From Pseudomonadota bacterium (GTDB lineage Bacteria; Pseudomonadota; Alphaproteobacteria; Sphingomonadales; Sphingomonadaceae): 12,060 nt of DNA. Positions 5,865 through 12,060 of the stretch are shown one piece after another. The stretch is taken from the NCBI GenBank assembly GCA_030271565.1, contig JARXKR010000062.1, positions 1 through 12,060 on the forward strand. The letters are read 5' to 3'. The notes beneath the pieces were generated by a model. That model had not been told where the DNA came from. It saw only the letters and a list, made by a program, of their open reading frames with translations, and made no database searches. Position numbers and translations under genes: made by a program. How positions within the stretch are numbered: the stretch's first letter is position 1; each line of letters starts with the position of its first letter.

Positions 5865-7669
5865 GCCTTGTAGAGGCCGTCGAGCCGCTTGCCGTAGCGG
5901 TCCTTAAGCTTGTGGCGGCGGATCTTTAGGCTGGGGGTCATTTCCTCGTTCTCGATCGTGAAGGCCTCATCGGCGAAGGCAAACTGGCGGACTTTTTCGA
6001 TCACCGAGAGGTCCTGGTTGACCAAGTCGACCCCGCTGCGCACCGCACTGCGGAACGCGGGCAGGCCTTGCAGCGCCTTGAGGTCGAACTTCTCGTCATT
6101 GGCGCGCGCCCATTCCAGCGCCCATTCGGCATCGGGCACGATCAGCCCGACGATGTGCGGGCGGCGATCGCCATAGACCATTGCCTGGGCAATTTCGTTT
6201 TGCAGGGTAAGCATGCCCTCGATCTTCTGCGGCGAGACATTGTCGCCCTTGTCGTTGATGATCATGTCCTTCTTGCGGTCGGTGATCATCAGGCGGCCAG
6301 CCTCATCGAGGTGACCGATATCGCCAGTGTGTAGCCAGCCATCCTTGAGCGCCTTGGCGGTCTCATCCGGGTTCTGCCAATATCCATGCATCACCAGTTC
6401 GCCCCGCACGAGGATTTCGCCGTCCTCGGCAATCTTCAGCTCAACCCCGTCCATCGGTGGGCCAACCGTGTCCATCTTGATCCCGGCCCGGGGCCGATTG
6501 CAGGCGATCACCGGCCCTGCTTCGGTCTGGCCGTAACCTTGCAGCATAGTCAGCCCCATCGCGTCGAAAAACACCCCGATCTCGGGATTGAGCGGCGCCC
6601 CGCCCGAGACCATTGCCTTGAGCCGCCCGCCGAACTTGGCGCGGATCTTGGGCCGCAGTGCCTTGTCGATCACCAGCTCGATCGGTTTGTCGCGCAGGCG
6701 GCGTTTACCGGTTGCCTTGAGCGCACCGATCGCCAGCGCGCGGTCCATCAGGTAATTGGGAAGCTTGCCCTGCTTTTCGATCTGCTTGATGATCCGCGCG
6801 CGCAGCACTTCGAACAGCCGCGGCACCACCACCATGATCGTCGGGCGCACTTCCTCGATGTTCGAAGCGAGCTTTTCGAGCCCTTCGGAATAATAGATCT
6901 GCGCGCCGACCCCGATCGGCAACATCTGCCCACCGGTGTGCTCGTAAGCGTGACTGAGCGGCAGGAACGAAAGGAACGCCTCGTCCGTGCCGATGCCGAA
7001 ATCCTCAGCCAGGATCCGCGCCGCGCCGTCCACATTGCACAGCAACGCGCCGTGGTGCTGGAGCACGCCGCGCGGGCTCCCGCCGGTGCCGCTGGTGTAA
7101 ATAATGCAGGCAGTATCTTGCCGCGCGATTCCTGCGATGCGGGCCTCAACCGCCTTGCGCGCCGCAGCGCCATCATCCGCAATCAAGCCCGCCCATTCAT
7201 GGTATTCGAAATTGCTGGCCTGCGCGATCCGCAGCGGTTCGATCCCGATCACGTGGCGCACGCTGCCGGCGCGGATTACGGCCTGGAGCAGCGGCTTGGC
7301 GAGCTTGTCGTTGGCGACGATCACCGCCGCTGCGCCCGAATTGTCGAGCACGTGGAGGTGATCGCGCTCGGTATTGGTGACGTAAGCCGGCACCGTAATG
7401 CAGCCCGCCGCCATGATCGCGAAATCGGCGATGAACCACTCAGGCCGGTTTTCCGAGACCAGCAGCACCCGGTCACCCTTGTTGAGGCCCAGCGCCACGA
7501 GCGCCTGCGCCAAGGTGCAGACCTGCGCCGCAACCTCGGACCAGCTCAGTGGCTGCCACTTGCCGCCCAACTTGGCCCACAGGAACGGATCGGTGCCGCG
7601 GGCGTCGGCCCGGCGCAGGAACAGCTCGACCACATTGTTCGTGACCCTGAGATCAGAAATATCCGTCAC
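5861..7669 (-). CDS. Long-chain acyl-CoA synthetase (AMP-forming, FAA1/FadD15-like)
   Basis: Activates fatty acids to acyl-CoA with ATP through an acyl-adenylate. The 602-aa length and inserts match the COG1022 long-chain branch. Motifs: P-loop TSGTGGSPRGV (192-202), LPLSHAYEH (237-244), SGGAPL (355-360), GYGQTEAGP (378-386), GWLHTGDIG (444-452), the hinge DRKKDMI (464-470) and the C-terminal MTPSLKIRR with the catalytic Lys582. The P-loop has Arg200 where most family members have Lys, and TGG in place of TTG. The GTG start at 7669 is supported by AAAAGGGG 8 nt upstream. It is 71 bp after ggt on the same strand and overlaps the CoA-transferase gene by 4 bp, which suggests a two-step acyl-CoA activation/transfer unit. 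Substrate chain length is not determinable here. Confidence 0.92.
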   Translation of the reverse strand: MTDISDLRVTNNVVELFLRRADARGTDPFLWAKLGGKWQPLSWSEVAAQVCTLAQALVALGLNKGDRVLLVSENRPEWFIADFAIMAAGCITVPAYVTNTERDHLHVLDNSGAAAVIVANDKLAKPLLQAVIRAGSVRHVIGIEPLRIAQASNFEYHEWAGLIADDGAAARKAVEARIAGIARQDTACIIYTSGTGGSPRGVLQHHGALLCNVDGAARILAEDFGIGTDEAFLSFLPLSHAYEHTGGQMLPIGVGAQIYYSEGLEKLASNIEEVRPTIMVVVPRLFEVLRARIIKQIEKQGKLPNYLMDRALAIGALKATGKRRLRDKPIELVIDKALRPKIRAKFGGRLKAMVSGGAPLNPEIGVFFDAMGLTMLQGYGQTEAGPVIACNRPRAGIKMDTVGPPMDGVELKIAEDGEILVRGELVMHGYWQNPDETAKALKDGWLHTGDIGHLDEAGRLMITDRKKDMIINDKGDNVSPQKIEGMLTLQNEIAQAMVYGDRRPHIVGLIVPDAEWALEWARANDEKFDLKALQGLPAFRSAVRSGVDLVNQDLSVIEKVRQFAFADEAFTIENEEMTPSLKIRRHKLKDRYGKRLDGLYKA

Positions 7670-7740
7670 GCGCCACGCCCCTTTTGCACTGCATCCTTGC
7701 CCCGGGCCAGCCTAAGGCGACGCGGCAAAGGCGGCAAGCG

Positions 7741-9465
7741 CTACTCGCTCAGCGCGGCACCTTCGCTGCGCGGGTCTGCCCCGCCGAGCAAGGTGTCGCC
7801 CGAAATTTGGATCGCATTGCCCTTGAGCGGTAGTCCGCGCGGCTGGACGTCGGCATGGCCAAGCGCCTTCAATGCCGGGATCATCGGCTCGAGGCTGCTG
7901 CCCTGCTCGACGAACACCGTGTCGATCCCCGGCGCGAAGATTACCGGCAGCGCCAGCGCCTGCTGCGCGCTCAGGTTCCAGTCGAGCACGCCGATTACCG
8001 CGCGGATGACCTGTGCCGGGATCGTTGCCCCGCCAGCCGCGCCGACCACCAGCACCAACCTGCCGTCAGGCCCGAACACCAGCGTCGGCGACATAGAACT
8101 GCGCGGGCGCTTTCCGCCCTCGACCCGATTGGAGACCATCCGCCCGGCAATCTCGGGTTGCATGTCGAAATCGGTGAGCTCGTTGTTGAGGAAGTAGCCG
8201 CCGACCATCAGCCCCGAACCAAACGGGCTCTCAATGGTCGAGGTATAGGTCACTGCATTACCTTGCCGGTCGACGACCGCGATGTGCGAGGTGCCGTATT
8301 CCTCGGCGAGCGGGGCATCGGCGCGGCTCAGCCCTTCGGCTCCTGGCGGCGTACCCGCACTGACGCTTGGCATCGTCCTGGTGGGATCGATCAGCGCAGA
8401 GCGCCTGGCGAGATAGGCCCGGTCGATCATCCCGGCGACCGGCACTGCGACGAAATCGGCATCGGCCGAATAACGCCCGCGGTCGGCGTAGGCGAGCCGC
8501 TCGCTTTCGGCGATCAGGTGCCACGCGGTGGGCGAACCCTGACCGAGCGCGTGCAGGTCGAATCGTTCGAGCTGGCCCAGCGTCGCGAGCACCGTGGTCG
8601 CGCCCGAGCTTGGCGGACCCATCCCGCAGATCCGGAACTGGCGATAGGCGGCGCAGACCGGGGCGCGGTCCTTGGCCTGATAGGCGTCAACATCAGCCTC
8701 GGTCATTGGTTCGGGATTGCGCGGCGCAGTTGTCACTCGCGCAACAATCGCCCGGGCGTTGCCGCCGCTGTAAAACGATTTGGCGCCCTGCCGCGCGATC
8801 ATTTCGAGCGTTGCAGCGAGCGCTGGGTTTCTGACCACGGTGCCGACCGGCAGCGGCAGGCCGTCCGCTCCATAATAAAGCGCGCGGCCTTCGGGGGTAA
8901 AGGCCCCGGTCGCATTGCTCGATTTGAGCGCGCCGTAGAAGCGCGGCGTGATCGCGAAACCGTTTTTTGCGAGCTTGATCGCCGGGGCGAACAGCGCTGC
9001 CCACGGCAGTTTGCCGTGAAGTGCATGGGCTTTGGCCGCCAAGGCTATATTGCCGGGCACCCCGACGCTGGTGCCGCCGGGGACTGCATCGGCAAAGTTC
9101 ATCACCTTGCCGTCCTTGAAGAACCATTTGGGTCCCGCTGCCATCGGGGCCTTCTCGCGGCCATCGATGGTATCGACCTCGCCGCGCGCATTGGTGGTTA
9201 CGTAAAGCCCGCCGCCGCCGATGCCCGAGCTTTGCGGCTCGACCACGGTCAGCGCGAGCATGGTCGCGATCGCCGCATCTGTGGCGCTGCCGCCCTGCTG
9301 GAGGATCGCGGTCCCGGCCCCGGCCGCGCGCGGATCAGCCGCGCTGACCATGCCCTTGGCGAATAGCTGCGTGGTTGGCGGCGGCGCGGAGGCGGTCTGG
9401 GTGGCGGCGGTGCAGCTGGCCAAGGCCAGCGGGGCGAGCAGGAGCGCTAGGTTACGGTTGAGCAT
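7741..9465 (-). CDS. ggt: Gamma-glutamyltransferase (gamma-glutamyl transpeptidase), predicted lipoprotein
   Basis: Hydrolyses or transfers the gamma-glutamyl group of glutathione and related compounds outside the inner membrane; made as a precursor that self-cleaves into two subunits. The 574-aa product has family blocks at DGREKAP (Arg103, substrate carboxylate), GGTSVGVPG (130-138), GMGPPSSG (281-288), the cleavage/nucleophile site EEYGTSHIAVVD with Thr392, STIESPFGSG (409-418), PRSSMSP (454-460) and VGAAGGATIP (474-483). Cleavage before Thr392 would give subunits of about 370 and 183 residues. The N-terminus has a signal peptide with lipobox L-A-S-C (Cys18), so a membrane-anchored form is predicted, unlike the soluble periplasmic E. 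coli enzyme. ATG at 9465 is 9 bp after pyrD, indicating co-transcription; the SD is weak. Confidence 0.94.
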   Translation of the reverse strand: MLNRNLALLLAPLALASCTAATQTASAPPPTTQLFAKGMVSAADPRAAGAGTAILQQGGSATDAAIATMLALTVVEPQSSGIGGGGLYVTTNARGEVDTIDGREKAPMAAGPKWFFKDGKVMNFADAVPGGTSVGVPGNIALAAKAHALHGKLPWAALFAPAIKLAKNGFAITPRFYGALKSSNATGAFTPEGRALYYGADGLPLPVGTVVRNPALAATLEMIARQGAKSFYSGGNARAIVARVTTAPRNPEPMTEADVDAYQAKDRAPVCAAYRQFRICGMGPPSSGATTVLATLGQLERFDLHALGQGSPTAWHLIAESERLAYADRGRYSADADFVAVPVAGMIDRAYLARRSALIDPTRTMPSVSAGTPPGAEGLSRADAPLAEEYGTSHIAVVDRQGNAVTYTSTIESPFGSGLMVGGYFLNNELTDFDMQPEIAGRMVSNRVEGGKRPRSSMSPTLVFGPDGRLVLVVGAAGGATIPAQVIRAVIGVLDWNLSAQQALALPVIFAPGIDTVFVEQGSSLEPMIPALKALGHADVQPRGLPLKGNAIQISGDTLLGGADPRSEGAALSE

Positions 9466-9474
9466 CTGCGCTTG

Positions 9475-10506
9475 CTATTCGGTTCCCACCGCTTCGGCAA
9501 TGCTGGCAAATCCATCGCGCGCCATCAGTGCTTCAAGCCCGCGCACGATGGTGCGGGCGATCCCGGGTCCTTCGTAAACCATCGCCGAATAGAGCTGGAC
9601 CAGGCTCGCCCCGGCGCGGATTCGGGCCCAAGAATCTTCCGCGCTGGCGATTCCGCCCACCCCGATCAAGGGCATCGCCCCGCCGGTGGCCTTGCGGAAG
9701 TCGCGCAGTCGCTGTTGAGCGAGCTCTCGCAGCGGCGCTCCCGATAGACCGCCGGCTTCGCCGGCATGGCGTGATTTCAGCGGCGGGCGCGATATGGTGG
9801 TATTTGAAACGATCAGCGCGCCAAGCTGTTTTTCGAGCGCGATCCGGGCAATTGCGTCGATGTCGGCAGGTTCGAGATCGGGGGCGACCTTGAGGAACAC
9901 CGACGGCCCGCCGCTGCCGCGCGCTTCGAGAACCGCATCAAGCAGTGCCGAAAGCGCACCTTCGTCCTGCAAGGCGCGCAGCCCGGGGGTATTGGGGCTC
10001 GAGACATTGACCGCCAGATAGCTCGCGAGCGGGGCCATCAGCTGCGCCATCGTCGCATAGTCGCCAATCCGGTCGGGCGAGTCCTTGTTGGCACCAAGAT
10101 TTATCCCGACCACTCCGGGCCGCCCCAGCCGCGCCGCCAGCCGCGCCACTGCCGCCTCGGCGCCGTGGTTGTTGAACCCCATGCGGTTGATCACAGCGCG
10201 GTCCTCTGCCAGCCGGAACAGCCGGGGACGCGGGTTGCCTACCTGCGGGAGCGGGGTAATCGAGCCGACTTCGACGTAGCCAAACCCCAGCCCGAGGAGC
10301 GCGTCGGGCACTTCGCCGTCCTTGTCGTAACCCGCCGCCATGCCGAGCGGATTGGGAAAGTGCAGCCCCGCAACCTCGGTGCTGAGCGCGCCACCAGTTT
10401 TCGCCGGTGCTGCAAATGGCGAGAGCTTCAGCCCGGCAAGCGAAAGGTGGTGCGCCCGTTCCGCATCGAGCATGAACAGGGCGGGACGAAGCAACGAGTA
10501 GAGCAT
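9475..10506 (-). CDS. pyrD: Dihydroorotate dehydrogenase (quinone), class 2
   Basis: Oxidises dihydroorotate to orotate in pyrimidine synthesis, passing electrons via FMN to the quinone pool at the inner membrane. The 343-aa product has the class 2 layout: an N-terminal amphipathic quinone-binding helix region (MLYSLLRPALFMLDAERAHH), NPLGMAAGYDKDG (52-64), VEVGSITPLPQVGNPRPRLFRL (about 78-99), INRMGFNN (106-113), NVSSPNTPGLR (167-177) with the catalytic Ser at 169/170, LIVSNTT (231-237), GGLSGAPL (252-259) and the FMN-phosphate loops IGVGGI and LVQLYSA. The frame extends to an ATG at 10629, but the added 41 residues are not family-like; homologues begin at MLYSLLRP, so 10506 was chosen. It is the first gene of the pyrD-ggt pair. 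Confidence 0.95.
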   Translation of the reverse strand: MLYSLLRPALFMLDAERAHHLSLAGLKLSPFAAPAKTGGALSTEVAGLHFPNPLGMAAGYDKDGEVPDALLGLGFGYVEVGSITPLPQVGNPRPRLFRLAEDRAVINRMGFNNHGAEAAVARLAARLGRPGVVGINLGANKDSPDRIGDYATMAQLMAPLASYLAVNVSSPNTPGLRALQDEGALSALLDAVLEARGSGGPSVFLKVAPDLEPADIDAIARIALEKQLGALIVSNTTISRPPLKSRHAGEAGGLSGAPLRELAQQRLRDFRKATGGAMPLIGVGGIASAEDSWARIRAGASLVQLYSAMVYEGPGIARTIVRGLEALMARDGFASIAEAVGTE

Positions 10507-10524
10507 CGCGCGGCTATGGCAGCA

Positions 10525-10548
10525 GCGCACGAATCTGTCGATTCGCGC
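10525..10548 (-). repeat. Inverted repeat (hairpin) in the pyrD leader
   Basis: CGAATC (10530-10535) and GATTCG (10540-10545) form a perfect 6-bp stem with a TGTC loop; GCG/CGC extend it past a small bulge. It lies 19 to 42 nt upstream of the pyrD ATG on the minus strand and would be in the pyrD mRNA leader. It could affect translation or be an operator, or mean nothing; there is no T-tract to make it an attenuator. Confidence 0.25.
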
Positions 10549-10634
10549 CCGTTTCTTCTCAAAACGACCCGCCCTATCGGGAATTGTCCGGAATCGAGCC
10601 AACTGTGGCGGTAAAACTGACGCATCCATACAAT

Positions 10635-10751
10635 TCGAATCGCGGATTACCGCCTATCCCACTCATGCGACCCGAAGGACCCGCAGCTTTGGCTACGGGC
10701 TCTTAACTTACAAAGCGGCTTTCGGCATTTGCCCGAAGGTCGCTTTTTTTT
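10635..10751 (+). ncRNA. Candidate small RNA in front of an orphan terminator
   Basis: The plus strand carries a textbook terminator at 10712-10751, yet no plus-strand gene lies before it: pyrD is on the other strand and the next plus gene begins at 10855. Just upstream is a second hairpin, CCCG-c-AGC (10680-10687) with GCT-a-CGGG (10692-10699) and a TTTG loop, then an unpaired CTCTTAACTTAC link. TACAAT (10629-10634) is a possible -10 for a start near 10640, with no good -35. I do not recognise the RNA: no tRNA, 4.5S or tmRNA signature. Alternatively it is an attenuated leader of the rrf2-suf operon. The 5' end given is a guess. Confidence 0.35.
10712..10751 (+). terminator. Strong rho-independent terminator with no obvious upstream gene
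   Basis: AAAGCGGCTTTCGG (10712-10725) pairs along 14 continuous base pairs (two of them G-T) with CCGAAGGTCGCTTT (10733-10746) around a 7-nt loop, followed by eight T (10744-10751). On the minus strand the hairpin is followed by GTAAG, so it works only for plus-strand transcription. It insulates the suf operon from upstream reading or ends a small RNA. Confidence 0.8.
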
Positions 10752-10786
10752 GGCTATTTGCCATGGAAGACGGCGCAGTTCGGCCA

Positions 10787-10815
10787 TTGTCAAACCGGGT
10801 GTGTGTGCTTATCTG
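10787..10815 (+). promoter_or_regulatory. Possible promoter of the rrf2-suf operon
   Basis: TTGTCA (10787-10792, five of six to TTGACA) is followed after 17 nt by TATCTG (10810-10815), a weak -10. It is downstream of the terminator and upstream of the Rrf2 gene, so the operon must start near here unless it reads through. The predicted start, about 10822, would place the palindrome at 10828-10840 just inside the transcript. Confidence 0.35.
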
Positions 10816-10827
10816 CAAACCAGAACG

Positions 10828-10840
10828 AATCAGTCTGATT
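10828..10840. promoter_or_regulatory. Perfect palindrome, possible Rrf2 operator
   Basis: AATCAG-T-CTGATT is a perfect 6-bp inverted repeat around one base, 14 bp before the ATG of the Rrf2 regulator. Regulators of this family often repress their own operons from dyads at or near the start site. It does not match an IscR type 1 or type 2 box that I can recall, so assignment to this regulator is by position only. Confidence 0.35.
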
Positions 10841-10854
10841 TAGGATATGCAGCA

Positions 10855-11265
10855 ATGCGCCTGTCGAGCATGGCCGACTATGCCGTCGTCACAATGAGCG
10901 CCGCCGCGCGCCATTGCGGCATGGTGCGCGTTTCGGCGGCGCAATTGGCGCAGGAAACCGGACTGCCAGTGCCTACCGTGCAGAAGGTCGTCAGCCTGCT
11001 TACAGCAGCGGGCTTGCTGCGCTCGGCGCGGGGCGCGGGCGGAGGTTTGAAACTGGCACGCCCGGCCGCGGCGATCAGTCTGGCTGACATTGTCGAAGCG
11101 GTCGAAGGCCCGATCGCGCTGACTTCATGCGTCGACAAGGGCAAGCACGACTGCGGCCTCGAAGGCGCCTGCACCGTCCGCCCGCACTGGGGCGTGGTCA
11201 ACGCTGCGATGCGCGGGGCCTTGGCCGATGTCCCGCTGACCCGGCTGGCAGGGCAAGGCGCATGA
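10855..11265 (+). CDS. Rrf2-family Fe-S-responsive regulator of the SUF system
   Basis: A 136-aa winged-helix regulator that senses Fe-S cluster status and controls suf expression. It matches the SUF-associated branch of the Rrf2/IscR family: MRLSSMADYAVV at the N-terminus, a helix-turn-helix over about 26-58 (VSAAQLAQETGLPVPTVQKV), the wing RGAGGGLKLARPAAAISLADIVEAVEGPI (about 59-87), and the cluster-binding cysteines Cys92, Cys100 and Cys106 in SCVDKGKHDCGLEGAC, with PHW (His111) after. IscR uses a comparable three-Cys-plus-His set. The ATG at 10855 has AGGA 9 nt upstream; the open frame extends to 10729 but the added residues are not family-like. Its TGA overlaps the sufB ATG (ATGA), so regulator and target are translationally coupled and autoregulation is likely. 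Confidence 0.92.
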   Translation: MRLSSMADYAVVTMSAAARHCGMVRVSAAQLAQETGLPVPTVQKVVSLLTAAGLLRSARGAGGGLKLARPAAAISLADIVEAVEGPIALTSCVDKGKHDCGLEGACTVRPHWGVVNAAMRGALADVPLTRLAGQGA

Positions 11266-12060
11266 GCGAAGCCACCGCCCTCAAAGACCAGGCCGCGCAC
11301 GATGCTGCGGCCAAGGTTGCCGATTATGAGCACGGCTGGTCAGCCGAGATCGAGACCGATTTCGCGCCCAAGGGGCTCAACGAAGACACCGTCCGGTTCA
11401 TTTCGGCCAAGAAGAACGAGCCCGAATGGATGCTCGATGCGCGGCTCAAGGCGTTTCGCCACTGGCTGACCATGCCGATGCCCGACTGGGCCAAGCTCAA
11501 CATTGCGCCGATCGATTACCAGGACGCCTATTACTACGCCGCGCCGCGCGCCAAGCCCAAGCTCGGCAGCCTCGATGAGGTCGATCCCGAGATTCTGCGG
11601 ATCTACGAAAAGCTTGGCATTCCGCTGGAGGAGCAGAAGGTGCTCGCCGGGGTTGAGGGCGCCCGCAAGGTTGCGGTCGATGCGGTGTTCGATTCGGTCT
11701 CGGTCGCCACCACCTTCCGTGCGGAACTGAAGCGCGCCGGGGTGATCTTCCTGTCGATTTCGGAGGCAGTGCGCGAATATCCCGAGCTGGTGAAGAAGTG
11801 GCTGGGCAAGGTTGTGCCGATGCATGACAACTTCTTCGCCGCATTGAACTGCGCGGTCTTTTCCGACGGGACCTTTGTATACATTCCCGAAGGCGTGCGC
11901 TGCCCGATGGAGCTTTCGACCTATTTCCGGATCAATGCCGAAAACACCGGGCAGTTCGAACGGACGCTGATCGTCGCCGAAAAAGGCAGCTATGTCAGCT
12001 ACCTCGAAGGCTGCACCGCGCCGATGCGCGATGAAAACCAGCTTCACGCCGCGGTGGTCG
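11262..12060 (+). CDS. sufB: SufB, Fe-S cluster scaffold subunit (partial, 3' end outside window)
   Basis: Core of the SufBC2D complex on which Fe-S clusters are built using sulfur delivered by SufS/SufE. The first 266 residues are present, a little over half of the usual length (about 480-495); the frame is open to the window edge. Recognisable SufB stretches are SAKKNEPEWMLDARLKAF (48-65), KLGIPLEEQKVLAGV (117-131), ALNCAVFSDGTFVYIPEGV (194-212), CPMELSTYFRIN (214-225), QFERTLIVAEKGSYVSY (231-247) and LEGCTAP with Cys251, equivalent to the functionally important Cys254 of E. coli SufB. It starts at an ATG inside the stop of the Rrf2 gene (ATGA overlap), with CAAGG just upstream. sufC, sufD and sufS are expected beyond the edge. 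Confidence 0.95.
   Translation, partial: MSEATALKDQAAHDAAAKVADYEHGWSAEIETDFAPKGLNEDTVRFISAKKNEPEWMLDARLKAFRHWLTMPMPDWAKLNIAPIDYQDAYYYAAPRAKPKLGSLDEVDPEILRIYEKLGIPLEEQKVLAGVEGARKVAVDAVFDSVSVATTFRAELKRAGVIFLSISEAVREYPELVKKWLGKVVPMHDNFFAALNCAVFSDGTFVYIPEGVRCPMELSTYFRINAENTGQFERTLIVAEKGSYVSYLEGCTAPMRDENQLHAAVV

Noticed and set aside
6386..8197. Very long open frame (603 codons) on the plus strand opposite the acyl-CoA ligase
   Set aside because: It is antisense to a gene with intact family motifs. Its product is rich in Arg, His, Asp and Gln without domain signatures, as expected from high-GC codon bias read on the other strand.
7855..9366. Open frame of 503 codons on the plus strand opposite ggt
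   Set aside because: Same cause: the ggt frame has all catalytic motifs, while this one shows only Arg/Gly/His-rich low-information sequence.
10507..10629. Longer pyrD with a 41-residue N-terminal extension from ATG 10629
   Set aside because: Class 2 enzymes begin at the MLYSLLRP-like helix. The extension is basic, not conserved-looking, and would cover the hairpin leader.
10629..10645. TTCGAATC (10634-10641) resembling a tRNA T-loop
   Set aside because: The flanking bases do not form a T-stem and no acceptor or anticodon arm fits around it.
10729..10854. Longer Rrf2 regulator from the ATG at 10729
   Set aside because: The extension overlaps the terminator T-tract and the likely promoter, and the family starts at MRLSSMADYA with AGGA in front.

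Overview
The window looks like ordinary chromosomal DNA of an alphaproteobacterium, most likely a sphingomonad (Erythrobacteraceae/Sphingomonadaceae type). The basis is high GC content, strong G/C third-position bias, frequent GTG starts, an alphaproteobacterial-type COX15 heme A synthase, a ThiS-ThiG fusion and a SUF-type Rrf2 regulator directly in front of sufB. I see no tRNA, rRNA, CRISPR array, insertion sequence or phage gene. No single stretch stands out as a new multi-gene system; the points of interest are regulatory or concern small genes. Layout: (a) 11-2046, minus strand: a secreted protein of unknown function and heme A synthase, separated by about 240 bp that carries a possible leader peptide. 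(b) 2121-4145, plus strand: a Zur-box-like palindrome, a MerC-domain membrane protein, a fused sulfur-carrier/thiazole synthase (thiamine pathway), a CtrA-box-like site and a 175-aa unknown protein. (c) 4146-4680: a possible very small minus-strand ORF, a 57-aa lipoprotein and a strong terminator lying between convergent genes. (d) 4680-10506, minus strand: pyrD, gamma-glutamyltransferase, long-chain acyl-CoA ligase and family III CoA-transferase, in transcription order. The first two are 9 bp apart and the last two overlap by 4 bp. (e) 10507-10854: a 348-bp intergenic region with a hairpin in the pyrD leader, a strong plus-strand terminator with no annotated gene in front of it (candidate small RNA), and a probable promoter and operator for the next gene. 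(f) 10855-12060, plus strand: a cysteine-containing Rrf2 regulator overlapping sufB by 4 bp; sufB is cut by the window edge. How they fit together: heme A synthesis supports the terminal oxidase, ThiSG supplies the thiazole of thiamine, PyrD feeds pyrimidine synthesis from the quinone pool, the ligase/CoA-transferase pair activates and exchanges acyl-CoAs, and the Rrf2-suf operon builds Fe-S clusters under cluster-sensing control. Metal handling (possible Zur box at merC, Fe-S sensing at suf) is a loose theme, but nothing shows that these loci are linked functionally.
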